Shown piece by piece: positions 49,075-57,435 of a DNA stretch of 64,000 nucleotides (the first letter of the stretch is position 1; the number at the start of each line of letters is the position of its first letter). The notes below the pieces were generated by a model, which saw only the letters and a list, made by a program, of their open reading frames with translations, made no database searches and was not told the origin of the DNA. Source of the DNA: Pandoraea terrigena (GTDB lineage Bacteria > Pseudomonadota > Gammaproteobacteria > Burkholderiales > Burkholderiaceae); NCBI RefSeq assembly GCF_902459705.1, contig NZ_CABPRU010000017.1, positions 29,743 through 93,742 on the forward strand, in the 5' to 3' direction. The translations under genes were made by a program, and so were the position numbers.

Positions 49075-50055
49075 ATGCTCACCGACATCGCCCCCGAATC
49101 GCTCTGGCTCGCCGCCCTGATCGGCGTACTGCTCGACGCCTGGCTTGGCGAACCACGCCGATGGCATCCACTGGTCGGGTTCGGCTACATCGCCAATGGC
49201 GTCGAAGCGTGGCTCAACGCCCCCGGCATCCAGGACAAGCCGGTCAGCGCCATGACGCGCGGCGCGTGGGCGTGGGCGATCATGCTGGTACTGCCCGTGC
49301 TGGTCGCCTGGGCGCTGACGTTCTTGCCCGGCTGGGGCGGCATCGTCTGGCAAGCCCTCGCGTTGTACGCCGCCCTGGGGGCGCGCAGCCTGCGCGAGCA
49401 CGTGATGCCCATCGCCCAGGCGCTGCGCAACGGGGATCTGGCACAAGCGCGCGCCCTGACCGCTCGCATCGTTTCGCGCGACACCGAGGACGCGAGCGCC
49501 TCCGATCTCGCGCGCGCAACGGTGGAGTCGACGCTGGAGAACGGCAACGACGCCATCTTCGGCGCGCTGTTCTGGTTCGCCATCGCGGGGGCGCCCGGCG
49601 TCGTTCTGTTCCGGCTGGCGAACACGCTCGACGCCATGTGGGGCTATCGCTCCGACACGTTTCTGTACTTTGGCCGACCGGCCGCGCGCATCGACGACAT
49701 CCTCAACTGGATTCCGGCACGGTTGACGGCCGCAAGCTACGCGATCTTCGGCGACGTCGCCCGGGCCATCGAGTGCTGGCGCACGCAGGCCGGCGCATGG
49801 TCCAGCCCCAACGCCGGTCCGGTGATGGCCGCCGGGGCGGGCAGTCTCGGTGTCCAGTTGGGCGGGCCTGCCCGCTATCATGGCGAGTGGGAGGCACGCC
49901 CGGCGCTGGGCTGCGGTATGGCACCCTCGGCGCAGCATATCAAGGCCGCGTGGCGGCTCATCTCGCGCGCGATGTGGATGTGGCTGATCGTCAGCGGTGC
50001 GCTGGCGCTCTTCGCGGCCTCACTGGCCGATGCCGTGCCGGGGGGAATGGTGTGA
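49075..50055 (+). CDS. cbiB: Adenosylcobinamide-phosphate synthase
   Basis: A 326-residue inner-membrane enzyme (CbiB; named CobD in the aerobic nomenclature) that attaches aminopropanol or its phosphate to adenosylcobyric acid. Signatures are DAWLGEPRRWHPLVGFG near the N-terminus, RSLREHV, VSRDTEDASASDLARATVES with ENGNDAIFGALFWF, and GYRSDTFLYFGRPAARIDDILNWIPARLTA. Several membrane helices are evident. It lies 6 bp after cobU, and its stop overlaps the next gene's GTG. Confidence 0.95.
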   Translation: MLTDIAPESLWLAALIGVLLDAWLGEPRRWHPLVGFGYIANGVEAWLNAPGIQDKPVSAMTRGAWAWAIMLVLPVLVAWALTFLPGWGGIVWQALALYAALGARSLREHVMPIAQALRNGDLAQARALTARIVSRDTEDASASDLARATVESTLENGNDAIFGALFWFAIAGAPGVVLFRLANTLDAMWGYRSDTFLYFGRPAARIDDILNWIPARLTAASYAIFGDVARAIECWRTQAGAWSSPNAGPVMAAGAGSLGVQLGGPARYHGEWEARPALGCGMAPSAQHIKAAWRLISRAMWMWLIVSGALALFAASLADAVPGGMV

Positions 50056-51110
50056 GCGTGGTGGCAATCTCCGCGCCGTGCGTGCCACCCGTGCCGCGCC
50101 ACGGCGGTAATCTTGGCGAAGCCATCCTGCGATTTGGCCGCCCCCGCGAAGACTGGCTCGATCTGTCCACCGGCATCAATCCGAACGGCTATCCCGTACC
50201 GACACCTCCCGCGAGCATCTGGCGCGACTTGCCCGATGTCGTCGACGACCTGCGCGACGTGGCGGCGCGATACTATGGCGCGCCCGCCCAGGCCGTGGTG
50301 CCGTGCGCCGGGTCGCAGGCCGTTATCCGTGCCTTGCCCGCGCTGCTACCGCCGGGCCGCGTCGCCGTCGCCTCGCTCACCTACAGCGAGTACGCACCGG
50401 CCTTCGCGCAAGCCGGGCATACGCTTGTACCGTGGCTGGGGCCTGAGGCCGGATTGCCCGACGTCGACACCCTCGTTTGGGTCAATCCCGACAATCCAAC
50501 GGCGCGATGCGTGTCGCATGAGACCCTCTCACGATGGCAATGCTCGCTGGCCGAACGCGGCGGGGTGTTGATCGTCGACGAGGCGTTTGCGGACGTCTCG
50601 CCGCAGGCATCGATGGCGCCTCACGCGGGCGAAGACGGCCTCGTCGTGCTGCGCTCCGTCGGCAAGTTCTTTGGGCTGGCGGGCATTCGCGCGGGCTTCG
50701 CGCTGTGTGCAGAGGGGTTGGCAACGCGCCTTGCCGAACGTCTCGGGCCCTGGACGGTCAGCGGCCCGGCAGGATTCGCTGTCCAAACTGCCTTGCGAGA
50801 TACGGCGTGGCAAGCCGCGACACGCGAACGTTTGTTGCGGGATGGCGAGCGGCTACGCACACTGTTGCAAACGTATGGTTGGCCTGCGCAGGGCACCCCC
50901 CTCTTTGCATGGACACCGCATGCGATGGCGCCGCGGTGGCACGAGCAACTGGCGGCGCGGGGCATCTGGACTCGCCTGTTCGATGCGCACCCTGTGACAC
51001 TCGCGAACGGCGGGACGCAGGTCCTGCCGAGCCTTCGTCTTGGCCTGCCGTCGACCGAGCACGAGTGGCAACGACTCCGGTCAGCACTGGCCGGCTCGCC
51101 CCCCGAATAA
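50052..51110 (+). CDS. cobD: Threonine-phosphate decarboxylase
   Basis: A 352-residue fold-type I PLP enzyme (CobD in the Salmonella scheme, CobC in the Pseudomonas scheme). It makes (R)-1-amino-2-propanol phosphate for CbiB. Visible are the HGGNLGEA start, DLSTGINPNGYP, NPDNPTA, DEAFADV and the PLP lysine in LRSVGKFFGLAGIRAGF. GTG at 50052 overlaps the cbiB stop (GTGA) and follows GGGGG; the position supports coupling. In this setting it supplies the linker of the nucleotide loop. Confidence 0.92.
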   Translation: MSVVAISAPCVPPVPRHGGNLGEAILRFGRPREDWLDLSTGINPNGYPVPTPPASIWRDLPDVVDDLRDVAARYYGAPAQAVVPCAGSQAVIRALPALLPPGRVAVASLTYSEYAPAFAQAGHTLVPWLGPEAGLPDVDTLVWVNPDNPTARCVSHETLSRWQCSLAERGGVLIVDEAFADVSPQASMAPHAGEDGLVVLRSVGKFFGLAGIRAGFALCAEGLATRLAERLGPWTVSGPAGFAVQTALRDTAWQAATRERLLRDGERLRTLLQTYGWPAQGTPLFAWTPHAMAPRWHEQLAARGIWTRLFDAHPVTLANGGTQVLPSLRLGLPSTEHEWQRLRSALAGSPPE

Positions 51111-51118
51111 CATTTTCG

Positions 51119-51143
51119 GGAACTGCAAAAGTCAGGGGCCGTC
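51119..51143 (+). promoter_or_regulatory. ECF sigma-type promoter-like element
   Basis: GGAAC (51119-51123) and GTC (51141-51143, within GTCCAAAG) are spaced by 17 bp, the layout of RpoE/ECF promoters. It lies just after the cobD stop and about 190 bp upstream of a small lipoprotein gene. No sigma-factor gene is nearby; a chance match is possible. Confidence 0.35.
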
Positions 51144-51333
51144 CAAAGTCTTCGTAACGCTCCCGAAGGGTCACCTCAAGCGTGCTTACCTCGTATCGAA
51201 CGACGTGGGAGGCGTACCCTTTTCGTTACAAATTGAAGCATTTCTGCAACAAATGCACACAGTCATCGCCGAAGCGCGCCGTTAGACTGAAGGTTCTTTC
51301 GCAAGGGCTTTTCCCCGATAAAAGGACGACCAA

Positions 51334-51552
51334 ATGAATAAACTGCCTCTGTTGCTCGCTACCCTCCTGACCGCTGCTGTCGTGACCGTCGGTTGTACGA
51401 AGAAGGAAGACCAAACGGCCGCGCCGGCCGCCGACACCTCGGCATCGGCACCGGCGGCAGACAATGCCGCACCGGCCAGCGATGCAGGCGCTGCCATGAG
51501 CGCTCCGGCATCGGACGCAGGTGCCGCCGCCCCGGCCCCCGCCTCCAACTAA
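51334..51552 (+). CDS. Small Ala/Pro/Asp-rich lipoprotein
   Basis: A 72-residue protein with a lipoprotein signal peptide (MNKLPLLLATLLTAAVVTVGC) and lipidation at Cys21. The mature 51 residues are low complexity, with APA(S/A)DxxA and SDAGAA repeats and no fold I can recognise. A ribosome site (AAAAGGACG) precedes the ATG, so translation is likely. It sits between cobD and the BtuF-like gene but probably has its own promoter, given the 223-bp gap. The function is unknown. Confidence 0.75.
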   Translation: MNKLPLLLATLLTAAVVTVGCTKKEDQTAAPAADTSASAPAADNAAPASDAGAAMSAPASDAGAAAPAPASN

Positions 51553-51664
51553 GGCTGCCAACCGGTTGGCCGGACGCTGCTGCGCGCGCCGTGCCGTTGC
51601 AGGACGCGGCCGTCCAGCCGAGGCCCGCAGTCAAGCGCCGGTAACGCCCTGACAACGCGTCAGC

Positions 51665-51705
51665 GACCGCGCCCCCTGAACGCTCCGGCGTCAGGGGGCG
51701 CGGTC
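51665..51705. repeat. Perfect 15-bp inverted repeat between two small lipoprotein genes
   Basis: GACCGCGCCCCCTGA (51665-51679) is exactly complementary to 51691-51705 across an 11-base loop. It lies between convergent genes. No U-tract follows, so it may be a Rho-independent terminator variant, a roadblock or another structured element. Confidence 0.7.
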
Positions 51706-51791
51706 GTTTCAACGTGTGGCGCGATGTGCCGCAAGGTGTCCGGCGATGCTTCGGGCGATACGTCTGGCGAGGCGCTCTTGAACGCGTCCCG

Positions 51792-51965
51792 TTATTTGAC
51801 CAACGTCACACCGCCATCGATCACGCCGTAGGCTTGCACCTTGCTCGTGCCAGCCGCGCCACGCCCCGCGCTCGAACTGCCGTTTGCGTCCGGTGCCGCG
51901 CAGGCACCGAGCATTGTCGCCAGGGCGAGCGCCAGCGCGCTCATCGTTCCGATATTTCGCTTCAC
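51792..51965 (-). CDS. Small lipoprotein of unknown function
   Basis: A 57-residue protein translated from GTG at 51965 with GAGGAG eight bases upstream. The signal peptide (GTMSALALALATMLGAC) ends in a lipobox, with lipidated Cys22. A Ser/Gly/Ala linker is followed by a short conserved-looking tail, SKVQAYGVIDGGVTLVK. Similar tails occur in small Burkholderiales lipoproteins, but I do not know a function. It is convergent with the other small lipoprotein and divergent from the BtuF-like gene. Confidence 0.7.
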   Translation of the reverse strand: MKRNIGTMSALALALATMLGACAAPDANGSSSAGRGAAGTSKVQAYGVIDGGVTLVK

Positions 51966-52229
51966 GACATCCACTCCTCGAATCCCGCGCGCACGGGCCG
52001 CGCGTATGGGCCTGAAAATGGCCTGAAAATGGCCTGACGCATTCTGACCTGTCGCGTCACGCATCGTTCGACCTCTCCTGGGTAGCATCGGTTCGCCGGG
52101 GCAAACGCGCCCCCTTGTCGCGACGCCGCAACCCGCAGAGAATGGCGAGTCGGCACGCAGGCCCCCGCGTCTTCGCGACGCTGCGCCGTCGCCGCCGGAT
52201 GCCCTCCAACCCCTCAGTCGCTCGCCCAG

Positions 52230-53219
52230 ATGCCGCTCAATCTCCCGGCCATGCACCATCTTCGTCGTCTTCGCCTTGTTTCGCGCTTTCGGCCATCTCC
52301 GCGCTTTCCGCGAATTCGCCGTCATGGACTCGCCCTGGCCGCCGCCTGTCTCGCCGCGTTCAGCGCGCACGCCGCGATCTCCGTCAAGGATGACGCCGGT
52401 GCCACGGTCACCCTCGCGGCCCCGGCCCAGCGCGTGGTGAGCCTCTCCCCGCACGCGACCGAACTGCTGTTTGCAGCTGGCGCGGGCGACAAGGTCGTCG
52501 GCGTGGTCGCCTATTCCGATTACCCCGAGGCCGCGCGTCACCTGCCGCGCGTCGGCGACAACAGCGCGCTCGATCTCGAACGCATTCTCGCGCTCAAACC
52601 CGACCTGCTCGTCGTGTGGCGCCATGGGAACTCACAGCGTCAGGTCGAAGCACTGAGACAGTTGAAACTGCCGATCTTCTATTCCGAGCCAAAGCACTTG
52701 ACGGATCTGCCCGCAGCGATCGAGACGCTGGGCACGTTAACGGGAACGCCCGCCAAAGCGCAAGCGTCGGCACAAGCCTTTCGTGCGCGTTACGACGCGC
52801 TGCGCAAACAGTATGCATCTCGCGCCCCGGTAAAGGTCTTCTATCAGGTATGGACGCAACCGCTCATGACACTGAACGGCAAGCATATGGTGAGCGACGT
52901 GATCCGGCTGTGCGGCGGTGTGAATGTTTTCGCCGACGAGGCGCCGCTCGTGCCCCGCGTGTCCGTCGAAGCGGTGCTGGCGAAACAGCCGGAAGCGATG
53001 TTCACGGCGACCCCCGGCGCAACGACCGCCGCCAAGCCGCTCGCCACGCTCGATGCCTGGCGCAAGTGGCCGCAGTTGCCTGCCGTGGCGCACAACAACC
53101 TGTTTGGCATCGACGGCGACCTCATCAACCGGCCCGGCCCGCGTATTCTCGACGGCGCGCGAACGATGTGCGAGGACCTCGACATCGTTCGCGCGCGTCG
53201 CCAAACGGCCGCGCAGTGA
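52230..53219 (+). CDS. btuF: Cobalamin ABC transporter substrate-binding protein (BtuF-like)
   Basis: A 329-residue periplasmic binding protein of the helical-backbone metal/cobalamin family. After a signal peptide (GLALAAACLAAFSAHA) it shows QRVVSLSPHATELLFAAGAGDKVVGVVAYSDYP and LALKPDLLVVWRHGNS, typical of BtuF. It would hand corrinoids from the periplasm to BtuC/BtuD, encoded on the opposite strand at 56611-58427. The start is uncertain: ATG 52230 or 52251, neither with a strong ribosome site. The 264-bp upstream gap shows no B12-riboswitch consensus. Confidence 0.87.
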   Translation: MPLNLPAMHHLRRLRLVSRFRPSPRFPRIRRHGLALAAACLAAFSAHAAISVKDDAGATVTLAAPAQRVVSLSPHATELLFAAGAGDKVVGVVAYSDYPEAARHLPRVGDNSALDLERILALKPDLLVVWRHGNSQRQVEALRQLKLPIFYSEPKHLTDLPAAIETLGTLTGTPAKAQASAQAFRARYDALRKQYASRAPVKVFYQVWTQPLMTLNGKHMVSDVIRLCGGVNVFADEAPLVPRVSVEAVLAKQPEAMFTATPGATTAAKPLATLDAWRKWPQLPAVAHNNLFGIDGDLINRPGPRILDGARTMCEDLDIVRARRQTAAQ

Positions 53220-53282
53220 CGCGGTAGCAAGGCCGTGGCGACGGCATAGCGCCATCACGCGATGGTTCGGAGAACCGACGGC

Positions 53283-53882
53283 TTACGCGTTCCAGCGAAT
53301 CAATCGCGCGTGACCGTCGTCGGCGACGTGAAGGTGGCACAGGGCGCCGAAGTCGAGCGCCCACGTCAGGCATGCCGTCGTCGGCATGCGCAGCGCCGTT
53401 GCCGTGTGCAGCCGGATCGGCCCGGCGTGGGCGACGGCCACATGCACGTCTTCGGCGGCGCACGCCACGTCGCGCAACCCCCTCGCCCACGCGGCCATGC
53501 GCAACACGATGTCGCGTGCCGACTCACCACCAGGCGGCGCGAATCCGTTGATGTCGCGTGCCCACGCATCGAGGTCGTTCCGCTCGAGGGTGTCCCAAGG
53601 CCGCATCTCCCACGCACCGAAGTCCATCTCGGCGAGACGGACATCTTCCGTCACCGGCAAGCCGAACGACGCCGCCAACGCATCGGCCGCGCATCGTGCG
53701 CGCTGCAACGGGCTGCTGTAAATCGCCGCTGGCGTGCGCCCCTCGAGTTGCGCCACGAGTCTGGCCTGCATCGCGGCGACACACGTATCGAAGCGTGCCG
53801 CATCGACCCGCAGATCGGTCCGGCCGTAACAAACGGTCGACGCAACGTCGGGCGGCGGATGCCGCATCAGGATTAGATCCAT
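53283..53882 (-). CDS. cobC: Alpha-ribazole phosphatase / histidine phosphatase
   Basis: A 199-residue histidine phosphatase that removes phosphate from alpha-ribazole-5'-phosphate (or adenosylcobalamin phosphate) in the last loop steps. The catalytic histidine is in LILMRHPPPD, with RTDLRV, SSPLQRARCAADALA, LAEMDFGAWE and VAHAGPIR following. The start ATG at 53882 overlaps the cobS stop by 10 bp. It is the last gene of the riboswitch-led operon and ends 63 bp from btuF, which converges on it. Confidence 0.92.
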   Translation of the reverse strand: MDLILMRHPPPDVASTVCYGRTDLRVDAARFDTCVAAMQARLVAQLEGRTPAAIYSSPLQRARCAADALAASFGLPVTEDVRLAEMDFGAWEMRPWDTLERNDLDAWARDINGFAPPGGESARDIVLRMAAWARGLRDVACAAEDVHVAVAHAGPIRLHTATALRMPTTACLTWALDFGALCHLHVADDGHARLIRWNA

Positions 53883-54751
53883 GCGCACACCGTGAGATAC
53901 AACGCGAGTTCGCCGAGTTGTTGCGCGAAGCCGAGCGTGTCGCCGGTGTAGCCACCGAGGCGCCGGCGTAGATAACGGATGAAGCCCGCGCGCAGCGCGA
54001 TCAGTACCACGGCGCCCGACACGCCAGCACGCCAGTCGGGCCACGCCCACCACGGCACGCTGCACGCCACGCCGAACAGCAGCGCACTCATGCGCAAACG
54101 CTGCGCGACCGGCTTGGCCTTGCCTTCCGGACGAACATAATCGAGCGAGCGCAGCAGACTGATTGCCATGCTGCGGCTGGCCGCGTGGGCGCCGATCAGC
54201 ACGACGGCAAAGCCGCCCCACCCGGCTGCCGCCTGAATGTCGACGAGCGCCTGCCACTTGACGGCAAGCGCCAGCCACAACGCCACCGCACCATAGGTAC
54301 CGATGCGCGAGTCGTGCATGATCTCCAATGCGCGCTCGCGCGTGAACGCGCCGCCGAGCGCGTCGACCGAATCGGCCAGCCCGTCCTCGTGAAACGCGCC
54401 CGTGAGCAGCACGCTCACGGCCAATCCCAAGGCGATCGCGAGGGCCGGCGACCACAACAGGCCCATCGCCACCGTCAACAACGCGACCAGCGCGCCGACG
54501 AACACGCCAACGAGGGGGAAATACCGCGTCGCGGCATTGAGTTGCTCGGGCGAGTACCCGACCCACGGCGGAATCGGCACCCGTGTGAAGAACCCGAGCG
54601 CGGTCAGGAAAAGCCGCACCTGTCCCCGAATGCCCCCGAAGGTTTCTGGGAAGGCCCCTTCATGCGCCGACCGATCCTGCGTCACCCAAGCGCGCGACGG
54701 CGCGTCGCCATCTTGCGCGGGGCGCGAGGGATCGGGGGACGAGGGGTTCAT
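53873..54751 (-). CDS. cobS: Adenosylcobinamide-GDP ribazoletransferase (cobalamin synthase)
   Basis: A 292-residue inner-membrane enzyme joining AdoCbi-GDP to alpha-ribazole (phosphate). The hallmark GAFHEDGLADSVDALGG (metal-binding acidic motif) lies near residue 120-136. FFTRVPIP and RYFPLVGVFVG precede it, and LGGYTGDTLGFAQQLGE is near the C-terminus. The N-terminal 40 residues are a Pro/Asp-rich extension. ATG overlaps the cobT stop (ATGA). Confidence 0.95.
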   Translation of the reverse strand: MNPSSPDPSRPAQDGDAPSRAWVTQDRSAHEGAFPETFGGIRGQVRLFLTALGFFTRVPIPPWVGYSPEQLNAATRYFPLVGVFVGALVALLTVAMGLLWSPALAIALGLAVSVLLTGAFHEDGLADSVDALGGAFTRERALEIMHDSRIGTYGAVALWLALAVKWQALVDIQAAAGWGGFAVVLIGAHAASRSMAISLLRSLDYVRPEGKAKPVAQRLRMSALLFGVACSVPWWAWPDWRAGVSGAVVLIALRAGFIRYLRRRLGGYTGDTLGFAQQLGELALYLTVCAWI

Positions 54752-55842
54752 TGCCCGGTCGCCTCGCGATCGCTCACGCCCGCGCCGTCGAACGTTGCCA
54801 TCTCGCGCAGGAACGCGGCGGCGGCCTGGATGAGCGGCATCGCGAGCGCGGCGCCCGTGCCCTCTCCGAGACGCAGGCCCAGTTGCAGCAGCGGCGTCGC
54901 CCCGAGGATGTCGAGCATGGCGCGATGGCCGGTTTCGTCCGATGCGTGGGCGAAGACGCAATAGTCGAGCACGGCCGGCGACACGCGCGCCGCCACCAGC
55001 AGTGCCGAGGTGCTGATGAAGCCGTCCACCACGATGACGAGCCCCAACTTCGCGGCCGCGAGATACGCGCCGGTCATCATCGCGATCTCGAAGCCGCCGA
55101 AGGTGGCGAGCGTCTCCAGCGGGTCCGGCATCTCGTTCGCCGTGTGCGGATACGCCGCCAGCGCGCGTTCGAGCGTGGCGGCCTTGCGCGCGAGACCCGC
55201 GTCGTCGACACCGGTGCCGCGCCCGACACATGCCGCCAGCGGCAGACCGCTCAGACGCTGCATCAGACACGCCGCCGACGACGTGTTGCCGATGCCCATC
55301 TCGCCGAAGCCGATCATGCGCGTGCCACGCGAGGCGTGCGCACCGACGCGCGCCGCCCCGGCCGCGAGCGCCGTTTCGAGCTGCTCGCGTGTCATGGCGG
55401 GGGCCTCGAGGAAGTTCTGCGTGCCGCGTGCCACGGGAATGTCGACGAGCGAGGCATGCAGCGCCTGCGATGAGAAATCGGCCGCAACGCCCGCGTTCAC
55501 GACTTCAAGCTCGATGCCGTGCGTGCGGCAGAACACGTTGATGGCGGCGCCGCCGCGCAGGAAGTTATGCACCATCTGCGCGGTAACGGCCTGCGGATAC
55601 GGACTCACACCCGCGGCGACGATGCCGTGATCGCCCGCAAACACCAGCATGGCCGGGCGCGCGAGATCGGGGGTGGCGCTCTGCTGAATCCGGCCGACCT
55701 GGTGGGCCACGCGCTCGAGTGCGCCGAGGCTACCGGGCGGCTTTGTCTTGATATCGATGGCATGCGTGAGCGACGCGTCCATCGCCGTGGCCGGCGCGGC
55801 AATGTCGAAGAGTTCGGCGAGCAAGGGGCTGAGAGCATTCAT
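54748..55842 (-). CDS. cobT: Nicotinate-nucleotide:dimethylbenzimidazole phosphoribosyltransferase
   Basis: A 364-residue enzyme forming alpha-ribazole phosphate from dimethylbenzimidazole and nicotinate mononucleotide. Signatures: KTKPPGSLGALE, FAGDHGIVAAGVSPYP, GFGEMGIGNTSSAA, and the C-terminal LRLGEGTGAALAMPLI with the catalytic glutamate. ATG at 55842 follows AGGA; a 24-residue upstream extension is unlikely. It sits between cobO (31 bp upstream) and cobS in the operon. Confidence 0.96.
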   Translation of the reverse strand: MNALSPLLAELFDIAAPATAMDASLTHAIDIKTKPPGSLGALERVAHQVGRIQQSATPDLARPAMLVFAGDHGIVAAGVSPYPQAVTAQMVHNFLRGGAAINVFCRTHGIELEVVNAGVAADFSSQALHASLVDIPVARGTQNFLEAPAMTREQLETALAAGAARVGAHASRGTRMIGFGEMGIGNTSSAACLMQRLSGLPLAACVGRGTGVDDAGLARKAATLERALAAYPHTANEMPDPLETLATFGGFEIAMMTGAYLAAAKLGLVIVVDGFISTSALLVAARVSPAVLDYCVFAHASDETGHRAMLDILGATPLLQLGLRLGEGTGAALAMPLIQAAAAFLREMATFDGAGVSDREATGQ

Positions 55843-55873
55843 ACGGGGACGTCCTGGAACAATGCGGCGTTGA

Positions 55874-56518
55874 TTACATTTCCACGCCGGCCTGCGCGCG
55901 GATGCCCTGGGCAAACGCGTGCTTGACCGGCGTCATATCGGTCACGGTGTCGGCCGCGTCGATGAGCGCTTGCGGCGCACCGCGGCCGGTAATCACCACG
56001 TGTTGCATCGCGGGCCGCGCCTGCAAATCGGCGATCACGGTGTTCACGTCGAGATAACCGAGCTTGAGGGCAATGTTGAGCTCGTCGAACAGCACCAGGG
56101 CGAACGACGGGTCACGCAACATCCGGCGTGCTTGCTCCCAGGCCGCTTCGGCCTTCGCGATATCGCGCGTGCGGTCCTGGGTCTCCCAGGTGTAGCCCTC
56201 GCCCATCACGTAAAACTCGCACTCCGACGGAAAGCGACGCAGGAAAGTCTCCTCCCCGGTCGGGATCGCGCCCTTGATGAACTGCACCACGCCCGTCTTC
56301 ATCCCGTGCCCCATCGCGCGCACGACCATGCCGAAGCCGGAACTCGATTTGCCCTTGCCGTTGCCGGTCGTGATGACGATCACGCCGCAGTCACGCTGGG
56401 CCTGTGCGATTTTGTCGTCGACGACCTCCTTCTTGCGCGCCATGCGAGCGCGGTGGCGCTCGTTGCGCCCGTCGTCGGCGTCCGATTGGGATTGGGATTG
56501 CGGCGATTCTTGCGTCAT
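55874..56518 (-). CDS. cobO: Cob(I)yrinic acid a,c-diamide adenosyltransferase
   Basis: A 214-residue CobA/CobO-type ATP:corrinoid adenosyltransferase that adds the upper adenosyl ligand to the reduced corrinoid. The P-loop TGNGKGKSSSG lies near residue 50-60, QFIKGAIPTGEE follows, and the Walker B-like LVLFDELNIALKLGYL is near residue 140. A Ser/Gln-rich N-terminus precedes it. ATG at 56518 follows AGGTG. Its place in the operon fits salvage of imported corrinoids. Confidence 0.95.
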   Translation of the reverse strand: MTQESPQSQSQSDADDGRNERHRARMARKKEVVDDKIAQAQRDCGVIVITTGNGKGKSSSGFGMVVRAMGHGMKTGVVQFIKGAIPTGEETFLRRFPSECEFYVMGEGYTWETQDRTRDIAKAEAAWEQARRMLRDPSFALVLFDELNIALKLGYLDVNTVIADLQARPAMQHVVITGRGAPQALIDAADTVTDMTPVKHAFAQGIRAQAGVEM

Positions 56519-56610
56519 GAACAGCACCTGTCAAAAGCGAGCGTGCGGCGCGGGACGGCCGCACGCGGGTGAAAGTGTACGCCGGCGAGTCGTGGCGTCA
56601 TGCGCGCCAC

Positions 56611-57435
56611 TCACGTGCGGCGCGCGGGCACGAGGGCCTCGTCGTCGCCGTCGCGAATGAGGCGCAGCGGATACCCGAAGGCATGGCTGCAATGCTCGGC
56701 GCTGAGTATGTCGCGCACCGGTCCGGCGCGCCATCCGCCCCGGCCGTCAAGCAGCAGCGCGTGCGTGGCGAAGCGACGCGCCAGATTCAAATCGTGGCAG
56801 GAGAAAATAACGGCGGCATCGTCGCTTTCGGCATGGCGCCCGAGTCGCTCCAGCGCGTCGATCTGGTGGTGCAGATCGAGATGCGAGACCGGTTCGTCGA
56901 GCAGCAGCAACGGCGTGGCCTGCGCCAGCACGGCGGCCAGCGATACGCGCTGGCGCTCGCCGCCCGAGAGCGTGGTGACGTCGCGTGCGGCGAAGCCCTC
57001 GAGACCGACCTGCGCGAGCGCGGTCATGGCGGCGGCGACGTCGTCGTCCGACTCCCACGCGCCCCAACGGCCTTGCGCCAGATACGGATGACGGCCCGCC
57101 AGCACGACTTCGAGCGCGCTGGCGCCGAAGGCGTCGCGTGTCTGTTGCGGCATCAGCGCGCGCACCTTCGCCAGGGACGCCGGACGCCACTGCGCCAGTG
57201 CCTTGCCGCCGATCGTCACACGGCCGCTGGCGGTGAGGGGCGCGTGCCGCGGCGGCGTGTCGTCGACGGGGCGCAGCCCCGCGAGCGTGCCGAGCAACGT
57301 CGTCTTGCCCGCGCCGTTGGGTCCGGCCAGGCACCAGCATTCGCCCGGCGCCACCACGAGATCGAGCCCATCGACCAGCACCCGCTCGGCGGCGCGCAGT
57401 GTCAGCGCATGGGTTTGCAACAGCGGAGCGCTCAT
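56611..57435 (-). CDS. btuD: Cobalamin/iron-type ABC transporter ATP-binding protein (BtuD-like)
   Basis: A 274-residue ATPase of the FecE/BtuD family. Walker A GPNGAGKTT is at 38-46, the signature LSGGERQR is mid-protein, Walker B is LLLLDEPVSHLD, and the H-switch is SCHDLNLA. ATG at 57435 overlaps the permease stop (ATGA). Its neighbours (permease, B12 receptor under a B12 riboswitch) assign it to corrinoid import. There is a 92-bp gap before cobO. Confidence 0.92.
   Translation of the reverse strand: MSAPLLQTHALTLRAAERVLVDGLDLVVAPGECWCLAGPNGAGKTTLLGTLAGLRPVDDTPPRHAPLTASGRVTIGGKALAQWRPASLAKVRALMPQQTRDAFGASALEVVLAGRHPYLAQGRWGAWESDDDVAAAMTALAQVGLEGFAARDVTTLSGGERQRVSLAAVLAQATPLLLLDEPVSHLDLHHQIDALERLGRHAESDDAAVIFSCHDLNLARRFATHALLLDGRGGWRAGPVRDILSAEHCSHAFGYPLRLIRDGDDEALVPARRT

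Noticed and set aside
51966..52229. Possible second cobalamin riboswitch before the BtuF-like gene
   Set aside because: The gap has scattered CCGCAAC-like bits but not the ordered core motif plus B12 box found at 60596-60816.
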